DNA from: Ferrovibrio sp. | GTDB lineage: Bacteria > Pseudomonadota > Alphaproteobacteria > Ferrovibrionales > Ferrovibrionaceae | NCBI RefSeq assembly: GCF_025869515.1 | Contig: NZ_JAOZVR010000122.1 | Location: 1 to 64,000, forward strand | Direction: 5' to 3' | DNA: 64,000 nt | Shown: positions 57,064 through 64,000 of the stretch, piece after piece | Layout of the letters: each line of letters starts with the position of its first letter | Position numbering within the stretch: position 1 is the first letter of the stretch | Translations under genes and position numbers: made by a program | Notes under the pieces: generated by a model | Database searches by the model: none | What the model was told of the DNA's origin: nothing | Seen by the model: only the letters and a program-made list of their open reading frames with translations

Positions 57064-58911
57064 TCAGCTGCGCGCGGTGAGCCGGACAAACGACACCGGC
57101 CGGTCAAAGCCCTTCAGCACGGCGCTTTCCCGGCTGAGTGTGCGATCCTGCAACAGCTCGGCCACCGCCGGATCGGCGGCCAGCTGTTCGGACAGGATGA
57201 CCTCGCCGCGATGGCTGAGCCCCTGCAGGCGGGCAGCCATGTTCACGGTGCTGCCGAAATAGTCGAGCCGCTCGTTCAGCGTGACGGCGATGCAGCGGCC
57301 GCCATGCAGTCCCATTTTCAGGCCGATGGCCGCATCGGCAATCCGGCCGTCTGCGGCGGCTTCCTGGCGATAGTCGGCATTGAAGGCGGCAATACGGTCG
57401 TGAATGCGCAGCGCCGCCCGCACCGCCTGCTCGGGTGTGGCGAAGGCCGCCATCACCGCATCGCCGATGGTTTTGATCAGGGCACCGTCATGCTCGCGAA
57501 TGATTTCGGCCAGGACGCCGAAATGCCGTCGCACCAGGCGATAGGCTGCGGCATCGCCAAGCTGCTCGTAGAGCGCGGTCGAGCCTTCCAGATCGGTGAA
57601 CATCAGGGTGATGCTGTCGATGCCGACATCCTCGCCGGCGCGCAGTACCTGATCCGGCAGCAGGTCGCGGAAGGCCTGCAGGGTCGTAACCTCATGTGCG
57701 GTCAGTGCCTCGCTGCGCCAGGCCCGTGACTCGATCACGAAGGTCAGCAGACGGCTGCTGTGGTTGCGGAGCACGATGCCGCCGATGGTATCGCCCGCTT
57801 CCGCCCGGATCGTGAAGTCCGGCGCGACGGCATCCTCAGCGATCATCGTCGGAAAGGCGCCGCCGTCACAGGTAGTAACGCATTCGCCGCCGGGCTCCAG
57901 TGTCCGCAGGCGGTATTCGCCGGCTGGCAATGTTGCGGTCACCCGCCGTTGCTCGCCAGGTGCCAGGATTTGCTGCACCAGGATGTGGCGCGAAACATGC
58001 GGCCCGCCCATGCAGAATTCACCGTCGCCGATGGCGCGGATCGCGGCGGCCGGCCGGAAGCTGATTTCGATATTGCGGGTGAAGCTGCCGTCATAGGCGA
58101 TATTGCAGGACGGGCAATGCGCCTGCTTGGGCAAATCCTCCAGCGTCGTTGCCGTGGCCTTGGCGCCGCCGCAGCGCGGGCAGAGCAGGTTCCAGGACAG
58201 GCTGAGCAGGCCGAGCCGGGTGGCTTCGAGGCAGAGTTCGGCCACATGCCGTACCGGCACCTGCCAGTCGCGGGCCAGCTTGCGCGGCCGCATGCGGATC
58301 AGGTCGACCTCCTGCGCAGCCGCGATATGACCGGCCAGCCGGTCGGCGAGATCGTGATGATAGGCGCCGCCAGCGATTTGTCTGGTCAGGCCGGCCAGGC
58401 GTGCCTCCTGTTCCGGGGTCAGGTCCGGCGGCGTATAGGCAAACGGCATCGCGGCTTCGCCGGCAGCAAAGCTGGCGGCCTGGCGCACCATGCCCTCAAG
58501 GCCCTGGCCGATCTTGTCCAGCAGGCCGGTTGCGAAAAGCAGATGCCCGACAAGGCCGCGCGGCGTGCCGTTCAGCCGATAGGTGACCCGGCTGCCGCCT
58601 TCCGGCCTGGCTTCCAGCCTGAGCATCGGCCCCAGGCTTGCCAGCGGGCCGCGGCGGAATATCCGCAACTGACGGAATTCGCGCTCGACCACCCACTCGA
58701 ATGGCGGGTCATCCCATTCGACCGCAACGCCCTTGTAACTGGCGGTGGCGCGGCGCTGCACCGAACCATCCGGCTGGGTGATCTCCTCGACAGCGTAGCG
58801 CGGCGTCCCGGCGGCTTCATTGAAGCGGGCGGTGTCGGACAGATAGGGCCAGAGCGCCGCCGGCGATGCCGGCAGGTCCCAGGTCCAGACACGTTCGTGC
58901 TGCTTCTGCAT
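57064..58911 (-). CDS. SRPBCC-zinc ribbon-class III adenylate/guanylate cyclase fusion
   Basis: 615 residues in three parts. Residues 5-150 resemble an SRPBCC/polyketide-cyclase-type hydrophobic pocket (START-like helix-grip). About 160-400 is a DUF5939-like region with a Cys4 zinc ribbon, CPRC at 244-247 and CPSC at 266-269. About 433-600 is a class III cyclase with metal Asp440 and Asp484, Lys480 and Asp550 for adenine, and Asn557 and Arg561 for the transition state, all intact, favouring cAMP. No membrane segment. It converges on the dehydrogenase gene with 3 bases between stops. Confidence 0.88.
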   Translation of the reverse strand: MQKQHERVWTWDLPASPAALWPYLSDTARFNEAAGTPRYAVEEITQPDGSVQRRATASYKGVAVEWDDPPFEWVVEREFRQLRIFRRGPLASLGPMLRLEARPEGGSRVTYRLNGTPRGLVGHLLFATGLLDKIGQGLEGMVRQAASFAAGEAAMPFAYTPPDLTPEQEARLAGLTRQIAGGAYHHDLADRLAGHIAAAQEVDLIRMRPRKLARDWQVPVRHVAELCLEATRLGLLSLSWNLLCPRCGGAKATATTLEDLPKQAHCPSCNIAYDGSFTRNIEISFRPAAAIRAIGDGEFCMGGPHVSRHILVQQILAPGEQRRVTATLPAGEYRLRTLEPGGECVTTCDGGAFPTMIAEDAVAPDFTIRAEAGDTIGGIVLRNHSSRLLTFVIESRAWRSEALTAHEVTTLQAFRDLLPDQVLRAGEDVGIDSITLMFTDLEGSTALYEQLGDAAAYRLVRRHFGVLAEIIREHDGALIKTIGDAVMAAFATPEQAVRAALRIHDRIAAFNADYRQEAAADGRIADAAIGLKMGLHGGRCIAVTLNERLDYFGSTVNMAARLQGLSHRGEVILSEQLAADPAVAELLQDRTLSRESAVLKGFDRPVSFVRLTARS

Positions 58912-58966
58912 GCGGCAGAAGCTAGCACGATAGGGTTTTTGACAAGAGGCTCCGGCGGGGCGCCGG

Positions 58967-59491
58967 TCACATGGGCCGGGTGGCCGGATCCGGTTCAGGT
59001 TCGGTCATGCTGCTGCTGGCCGGCGATGGGCCATCGGCAGGGGCTGTCATAGTGGCCGGTTCGCTATAGCCCGAATTGTAACTGTCATAAGGCGCGGTGG
59101 CGATTTGCGGCACCGGGCGGCGGCCCGGCGGCGTCATCGGCATGCGCGGATCGGCCAGCGTGCGCGGCGGACCGGGCAGCTGGCGGCCTTCCAGCGAGTA
59201 GGGATCGGGTTCGGCGTAGCAGTCCACACTGCCGAGCGTCTTGAAGCAGAACACTTCCTGACGGTCGGTCGGCTTGTAGTTGCTGACGCAATAGGCACCC
59301 TCGGTAACGATGTTCTCGAGGTTGCAGGTCATTTCCAGCCGGCGTTCGACACGCGCCTTGAACACCTCATAGCCGACGCCGACCATGGTGCTCTGGGTAA
59401 ACGGCGTCAGGTCGCCGCGCTGGTCCGAGCAGGCCGATAGCAGGCCGGCCAGCAGGGCCGGCAGCAGCAAGATGCGGATCGTCTGACGCAT
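58967..59491 (-). CDS. hypothetical lipoprotein
   Basis: 174 residues with a lipobox LLSAC (Cys21). The folded part (about 30-110) contains VGVGYEVFKARVERRLEMTC and a pattern of spaced cysteines (TCNLE, YCVSN, FCFKT, DCYAE). The last 65 residues are Pro/Ser/Thr-rich. No family is recognised. The ATG with GGAGAG upstream is preferred over one eight codons earlier. Probably monocistronic between the cyclase and kinase genes on the same strand, with 55- and 136-base gaps. Confidence 0.65.
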   Translation of the reverse strand: MRQTIRILLLPALLAGLLSACSDQRGDLTPFTQSTMVGVGYEVFKARVERRLEMTCNLENIVTEGAYCVSNYKPTDRQEVFCFKTLGSVDCYAEPDPYSLEGRQLPGPPRTLADPRMPMTPPGRRPVPQIATAPYDSYNSGYSEPATMTAPADGPSPASSSMTEPEPDPATRPM

Positions 59492-59627
59492 GGGCTTCTC
59501 TCCTGCGTGTGGCATCCATACGGATGCCTGTCTGCCATTCTGGCAACGCCATTATCGCGCCCAGTCCATTGAATATCCAGTTAAGCGATATGGTTAAAAC
59601 GCGTTAGCCATACCGGATAACCGCAGC

Positions 59628-61055
59628 TTAACGGACCGGCTGGGGCAGGCGGAGGCGGAAGGTGGTACCCAGTGGCCCGGTGCGGACCAGTTCCAGGTCA
59701 CCGCCATGGGCGCGGATCAGCTCCCGGGCGATGGCAAGTCCAAGGCCGGTGCCGCCGCTGCGTCCGCCGCGGAAGGGCTCGAACAGATGCGCCCGTGCCG
59801 CCTCACTCAGGCCGGTGCCGCTGTCAGCCACCTCGATGACGATGTCGTTTGCATCCATGGCCGCGGCGATGCGCAGATCGCCGCCCTCCGGCATGGCCTG
59901 GGCCGCATTGCGCATCAGGTTGTTGAGCACACGGTAAAGATGCTCGGCATCGGCAAACAGCGGCAGGTCTTCCGGCACGGCATTATGCCAGCGGATGCCG
60001 GTGCCGTCGGGCAGTCCGAGCGCGGCGGCCACATCGTCCACGAAATCGTGCAGGGCGATCTGGCACGGCTCGGGGGCGCGCTCCTCCGCCTTGCCGTAAC
60101 GCAGCGTCTGCGCGCAGAGCGCGATGGCACGATCGATCGAGCCGACCAGCCGCGGCGCCACCTGGCGCACGGTGGGATCGTCGGATGCGGCCAGGCGGTC
60201 CGAGACCAACTGGGCCGAGGCCAGCATGTTGCGCAGGTCATGGCTGATCTTGCTGACGGCGATGCCGAGCTGTGCCAGCCGCATGCGCTGCGTCAGGGCC
60301 TGGCGCAGGTCCTGCTGCATCATCTGCAATTCGCGCTCGGCCAGGCCGAGTTCATCGCGGCGCTGCGTCGGGCGGATGATCTGGCGCGCATCCTCCGGCG
60401 CGGCATGGAAACCGACGATACTGCCGATCAGGCGACGGATCGGCCGCACCAGCAGCCATTGCAGGCTCAGATAGACCAGGCTGCCGGTGAAGACGGAAAT
60501 CAGCATCGCCACCCAGAAGACCCGCCAGGAGAAATCGCGCAGGGCATCGGTCATCGGCGCGGTCGGCAGCACCACTTCGATGCGGGTATGCGGATCGCGC
60601 GGCGAGGGGCCGAGCACGCGGACATACTCGCTGGCCGGCTTGGTCAGCACCATCACGGCATTGACGATGCCTTCCCACCATTGCTGAGTGGCAAGGTCGA
60701 CCGGCTTGCCCAGCATCGGCAGTTCCTGACGGTCGCTGAGGATCAGAGCATTCGATTCCTTGCGCCGCATCGCCACCAGCTTGCCGCCGACATTGCGCAG
60801 CAGCTCGTCTTCCAGTTCGGCGCTGACCATACCGTTCGGCGCCGCCAGCAACGCCAGTGCCGCCTGGTCGGCAAGTTCGATGCGCGCTTCCAGATAACTG
60901 ATGCGGAAGCGGCTCATCGCCGGCAGGTAGATCAGCACGGCCGACAGCATGGTGAAGCCGACGGTAAGGACCAGCAGACGGCCGGACAGGCTGGCGACCG
61001 CGGGCGGGCGAGGCAGCCGTGACTGGTTGGTCGAGGGGACAGGGTCGGCAGTCAT
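59628..61055 (-). CDS. membrane sensor histidine kinase
   Basis: 475 residues: two transmembrane helices (about 27-46 and 179-202) bound a periplasmic sensor of about 130 residues, followed by HAMP (about 203-255), HisKA with His272 in ISHDLRNML, and HATPase (DSGTGLSE, GTGLGLAIARELI). The H-box has Asn after Arg (SHDLRN), a minor variant. No response regulator adjoins. It is 19 bases downstream of, and so likely co-transcribed with, a flavoprotein lacking its redox cysteines. Confidence 0.9.
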   Translation of the reverse strand: MTADPVPSTNQSRLPRPPAVASLSGRLLVLTVGFTMLSAVLIYLPAMSRFRISYLEARIELADQAALALLAAPNGMVSAELEDELLRNVGGKLVAMRRKESNALILSDRQELPMLGKPVDLATQQWWEGIVNAVMVLTKPASEYVRVLGPSPRDPHTRIEVVLPTAPMTDALRDFSWRVFWVAMLISVFTGSLVYLSLQWLLVRPIRRLIGSIVGFHAAPEDARQIIRPTQRRDELGLAERELQMMQQDLRQALTQRMRLAQLGIAVSKISHDLRNMLASAQLVSDRLAASDDPTVRQVAPRLVGSIDRAIALCAQTLRYGKAEERAPEPCQIALHDFVDDVAAALGLPDGTGIRWHNAVPEDLPLFADAEHLYRVLNNLMRNAAQAMPEGGDLRIAAAMDANDIVIEVADSGTGLSEAARAHLFEPFRGGRSGGTGLGLAIARELIRAHGGDLELVRTGPLGTTFRLRLPQPVR

Positions 61056-61074
61056 GACGCAGTATTATAGCGTC

Positions 61075-62499
61075 TCAGTCGAAACGGGCGAGGAACTGCA
61101 CGATTCGCCGGCTCAGCGGACTAAACAGTTTCGGACGGTAGAAATCGGTGGCGGCCTGCGCCGCGGTGCTGCCGCGCGCCGGGAAGGGGGCAATCATCGT
61201 CTGCATGGCGCCGATCCCGAGTCCCTTGCCGATCGCCAGGGCCCAGGGCTGCAGGATCTCGGCAGCCTGCGGACCAACGGCGGCGGCCCCCAGAACGCGG
61301 CCGAACGGGGTGGTGATCACCTTCAGCAGACCCTCGCTGCGGCCTTCGGCCACCGCCCGCTCGTTCAGCGCAAACGGACGGCGCAGGATGCGAATGCTGC
61401 CGTGGTGGCGCCGGGCTTCGGATTCGCTCAGGCCCGCACAGGCGAGCTCGGGATCGCAGGCCACGAGGCTGGCGGCGGTATCGCGCCCGGCCCGCACCGG
61501 CAGGCGCAGCAGGATATTTTTCAGCGCCACGCCGGCATGATGCAGCGCGATGGCGGTGGTGGCCTGCGGATCGATGGCGGCACCAAGGGCGAAAACGCGT
61601 CGGTTGGTGGTGCGCAGCCGGCGATCGACGTCGATACCACGTGGGCCGGAGGCGATGCCGGCAGCCGTGAGGTTGAGAGCTGCCGAATCGGGTTCCCAGC
61701 CGGTGGCGAGCAGCAGATGCGAGCCGGCGATCCGCGTGCTGCTGCCATCGGTATGGCGCAGGGTGAGTACGATGCCGGGTACCGAATTCTCGGCCTGCGC
61801 AATCTCGGTCTGCTCATGCAGGGTGACGCCATCGGCGCGCAATGCATCGATCACCAGATCGCTCAGTTCCGGATCGTGACGGGACAGGCAACGCTGGCGC
61901 TCGATCAGCGTGACCTTGACGCCCATGCGGCGAAAGGCCTGGGCAAAGGCAACGCCGGTTCCGCCGCCGCCGACAATCAGCAGATGCAGTGGCCGTTCGG
62001 TCAGGTCGAAGGTGGATTGCGGCGTCAGGCAGGAAATATCATCCAGCCCGGGGATAGCCGGCATGGCGGGCCGCGCACCGCTGGCGATGACGATCCGCCG
62101 GGCGACGACAATCGTGTTTCCGACGGCAAGCGTATCGGGTGCAGTGAAGCGGGCCTCGCCCTGCAAGACTGTCATGCCGAAAGCGGCCAGCCGCTCGAAC
62201 GAGTCATTCGGCGCCTGGGCGGCTATCATGGACTTGGTACGCCGCATGACCGCGGCAAAGTCGATATCCGGTTCTTCATACCGGATGCCGAACGCGGCGG
62301 CATCCCGCCAGTTCGTGGCATGGGCGGCGGCGGCGGCCAGGGCCTGCAACGGCAGATCTGCATGCAGCCGCTGTCCGCCCGGGCGACCACGTTCGATCAA
62401 CACGGTTTTCGCACCCAGCAGGGCGCTGCCGGTTGCAACGGTGATGCCACCGGCACCGGCGCCGATTACGGCGATATCGCAGTCGATCCGCTCATTCAT
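61075..62499 (-). CDS. pyridine nucleotide-disulfide oxidoreductase-like flavoprotein lacking the redox cysteines
   Basis: 474 residues with the FAD site (DIAVIGAGAGGITVATGSALLG), an NAD(P) site (LLIVGGGGTGVAFAQAFRRMG), a second FAD motif (RRVFALGAAID) and a C-terminal dimerisation domain as in lipoamide dehydrogenase and mercuric reductase. The CxxxxC motif expected after GG is replaced by GGQRLHADLPLQAL, with no cysteines, and the C-terminal His-Pro-x-x-x-x-Glu dyad reads APFPARGS. It therefore cannot do dithiol chemistry and may be a sensor or a non-disulfide oxidoreductase. The start used is MNERID; it leads the kinase gene. Confidence 0.82.
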   Translation of the reverse strand: MNERIDCDIAVIGAGAGGITVATGSALLGAKTVLIERGRPGGQRLHADLPLQALAAAAAHATNWRDAAAFGIRYEEPDIDFAAVMRRTKSMIAAQAPNDSFERLAAFGMTVLQGEARFTAPDTLAVGNTIVVARRIVIASGARPAMPAIPGLDDISCLTPQSTFDLTERPLHLLIVGGGGTGVAFAQAFRRMGVKVTLIERQRCLSRHDPELSDLVIDALRADGVTLHEQTEIAQAENSVPGIVLTLRHTDGSSTRIAGSHLLLATGWEPDSAALNLTAAGIASGPRGIDVDRRLRTTNRRVFALGAAIDPQATTAIALHHAGVALKNILLRLPVRAGRDTAASLVACDPELACAGLSESEARRHHGSIRILRRPFALNERAVAEGRSEGLLKVITTPFGRVLGAAAVGPQAAEILQPWALAIGKGLGIGAMQTMIAPFPARGSTAAQAATDFYRPKLFSPLSRRIVQFLARFD

Positions 62500-62697
62500 G
62501 AATGCAGCAAAGACAGTGATGTGCCCGGAGTCAAGCAATCGACTCGGGGCAGGTCCGATGCCGGCCGCCCCGTTTTTGCCGCAATGGCGCGGCAAAGAGA
62601 GCAATTAACGCCTGTTTAGGCTATAGGTTGGGCGACATGCTGCGCATCCGGGGTGCAAGCCTGTTGCTCTGCCTTTCATCTTCTGGCCATGCCCACC

Positions 62698-64000
62698 ATG
62701 ACGATACGACCGATTGCACTTCTGTTTCGCCTTGCCGTGCTGCTGTGTTTGACATTTGCAGCGATTCCGTCAGCGCCGGCGCAACCTGCAGGTCCTGCCC
62801 AGGCCGGCGCTCTCACACCCACAGACTGGAACGCGGCGCTGCTGGCGATTACCCGGCAGCTGCGCGATCCGCGCATGGATGATGATGGTTTTGCCTCGCT
62901 GCGTGCCGATCTCGACCGGCTGCGCGTGAATGCCAGTGCCGAGCGCGACCAGTTCAAGCAGGCGGTGGCGACGACGCAAACGCAGCTCGATGCTTTAGGT
63001 CCGGCCCCGGCATCCGGGCAGCCGCGTGAAGCACCGGCAGTGACGGAGTCGCGGCGCCAGCTTGCCGTGCGTCTGCAGTCGGTGCAGGACAGCGTGAAGC
63101 AGGCCGAGTTGGCGCTGACGCGCATCGTCGCCCTGCAGGATGAAGTGGCCGACGAAGCGCGGCGTCAGTTTACCCGACAGCTGCTTTATCGCGGCACCTC
63201 GCCGTTCAATCCGGATTTCTGGCGCAATGGCATCGAGGATATCAAGGCAGTCTCCGCCCCGGTAATGGCCGCGCCGGCACAATGGTGGCAGGCGGATGAC
63301 GGTCGCCGATCAGGCAGCACGACGCTGCTGCAGATCATCATGGTTGCGGTTCTGTCGGCCGCGCTGCTGATCCCGATGCAGCGTTGGCTGCGGCAGCATT
63401 ACGGCATACGCCCCGAGAGCGGGGAGCCTTCGGCTGTGCGGCGCACGATTGCGGCCTTCACCGTGCTGATCGGCCATACGGCGATGCCGCTGGTTGTGCT
63501 CTGGGCCACTTATGCCGTGCTGGTCGGCAACGACTGGGCCACCGGCCTGGTCGGCCGCATGATGTACATGCTGATGCAGGCGGTCAGCATAGCCCTGCTG
63601 GCGCATGGTCTGGCGCAGGCGACATTGGCTCCGCATCATGCGGCCTGGTCGCTGATCCCGCTGCCCGAGCCGCAGCGCAGCAAGCTGCAGCGCCGCGTCA
63701 CGGCCTTTTCGATCGGCATGGTGCTGATTGCGATACTTGTGGGGCCGTCGCGCGTTCCCGATTTCGGCACCGCCGGCCGCGACATGGTCATCGCTGCCGT
63801 GGCGCTGTTTCTCGTGGCTTCCAATCTGGCCTTTTCAGATCCGCGGCTGTGGCGGCCGCTGAGCGAAGACATGCGGCCGTTGCGCCTGTTCGCCGGCCTG
63901 ATCTTCGGGCTCAGTGTGATCGCGCTCGGCGCGGTGCTGCTCGGGTATTACGGCTTTGCCGCTTTTCTGGCCTATGGCCTGCTCGGCAGCGCCCTGGCCC
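62698..64000 (+). CDS. DUF3772/MscS-type mechanosensitive channel-like membrane protein (5' part)
   Basis: At least 434 residues, open to the window edge. The signal peptide (FRLAVLLCLTFAAIPSAPAQ) is followed by a periplasmic helical region (about 50-190, coiled-coil-rich: WNAALLAITRQLRDPRMDDD and LDRLRVNASAERDQFKQAV) that matches DUF3772, then at least six transmembrane helices. DUF3772 proteins carry a C-terminal MscS channel domain, which is beyond the edge. It probably relieves osmotic stress. ATG at 62689 is an alternative start three codons earlier. Confidence 0.75.
   Translation, partial: MTIRPIALLFRLAVLLCLTFAAIPSAPAQPAGPAQAGALTPTDWNAALLAITRQLRDPRMDDDGFASLRADLDRLRVNASAERDQFKQAVATTQTQLDALGPAPASGQPREAPAVTESRRQLAVRLQSVQDSVKQAELALTRIVALQDEVADEARRQFTRQLLYRGTSPFNPDFWRNGIEDIKAVSAPVMAAPAQWWQADDGRRSGSTTLLQIIMVAVLSAALLIPMQRWLRQHYGIRPESGEPSAVRRTIAAFTVLIGHTAMPLVVLWATYAVLVGNDWATGLVGRMMYMLMQAVSIALLAHGLAQATLAPHHAAWSLIPLPEPQRSKLQRRVTAFSIGMVLIAILVGPSRVPDFGTAGRDMVIAAVALFLVASNLAFSDPRLWRPLSEDMRPLRLFAGLIFGLSVIALGAVLLGYYGFAAFLAYGLLGSALA

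Noticed and set aside
62628-62882. A short plus-strand frame at the 3' end of the window
   Set aside because: The overlapping frame starting at 62698 has a signal peptide and stays open for over 430 codons with DUF3772-like and membrane features.

Overview
The window is high-GC DNA of a Gram-negative alphaproteobacterium, most likely of the broad Rhodospirillales group, though no rRNA or marker search was available to confirm this. The evidence is the order kdsD-lptC-lptA-lptB-rpoN-(carbonic anhydrase)-hpf-ptsN, a COQ9 gene divergent from rpsU, a DUF1150 gene next to a small Hsp20 gene, several TRAP/TAXI transporters, and a mix of GTG and ATG starts. It looks chromosomal: no replication, phage or conjugation genes, transposase or CRISPR array were seen.

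1-11.4 kb: the tail of an unknown gene and a MetE-C-like zinc methyltransferase. Then come an exported amidohydrolase, a FixH/YtkA-like protein and a di-heme MauG/CcpA-type peroxidase in tight order. These are followed by a PAS-PAS histidine kinase, rpsU divergent from a peptide deformylase and COQ9, purE-purK, a diguanylate cyclase, a roughly 10-bp-phased repeat array, a TfoX-like protein and a small membrane protein.

11.6-25.5 kb: three tandem secreted caspase-like proteins whose first two copies share duplicated upstream DNA. Then a leucyl aminopeptidase, a GST, a GIY-YIG gene framed by near-identical 31-bp inverted arms, an orphan Tat-exported TAXI binding protein, SemiSWEET, HIT, RlmI-like methyltransferase, a Cys-rich lipoprotein, an aminotransferase, a VOC protein and an EamA exporter divergent from an Lrp-type regulator with a palindrome between them.

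26.2-35.7 kb: a two-gene NdvB-like beta-glucan locus (GH17-GT2 fusion plus polytopic GH17), a TAXI-TRAP transporter pair, a second EamA exporter and a Tat-exported ferritin-like protein.

35.8-47 kb: a catabolic island. One strand carries a GntR/FCD regulator, TRAP dctP-Q-M, an SMP-30 lactonase, a cupin and acetoacetyl-CoA synthetase; divergent from it lie a cyclase-family hydrolase and a FAH-family hydrolase. These converge on a second SMP-30 gene and an LhgO-like flavoprotein. The set suggests uptake and ring opening of a lactone- or aromatic-derived acid ending in a C-C hydrolysis and acetoacetate activation. The substrate cannot be named.

47-54.7 kb: tRNA-Leu(CAG), RNase D, and the LPS-transport/sigma-54 operon, preceded by a near-consensus sigma-54 promoter, then hpf and ptsN. 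54.7-64 kb: DUF1150 and Hsp20, a two-domain 3-hydroxyacyl-CoA dehydrogenase, an SRPBCC/zinc-ribbon/class III cyclase fusion, a lipoprotein, a histidine kinase paired with a flavoprotein that has lost its redox cysteines, and the start of a DUF3772/MscS-type membrane protein that runs off the end.
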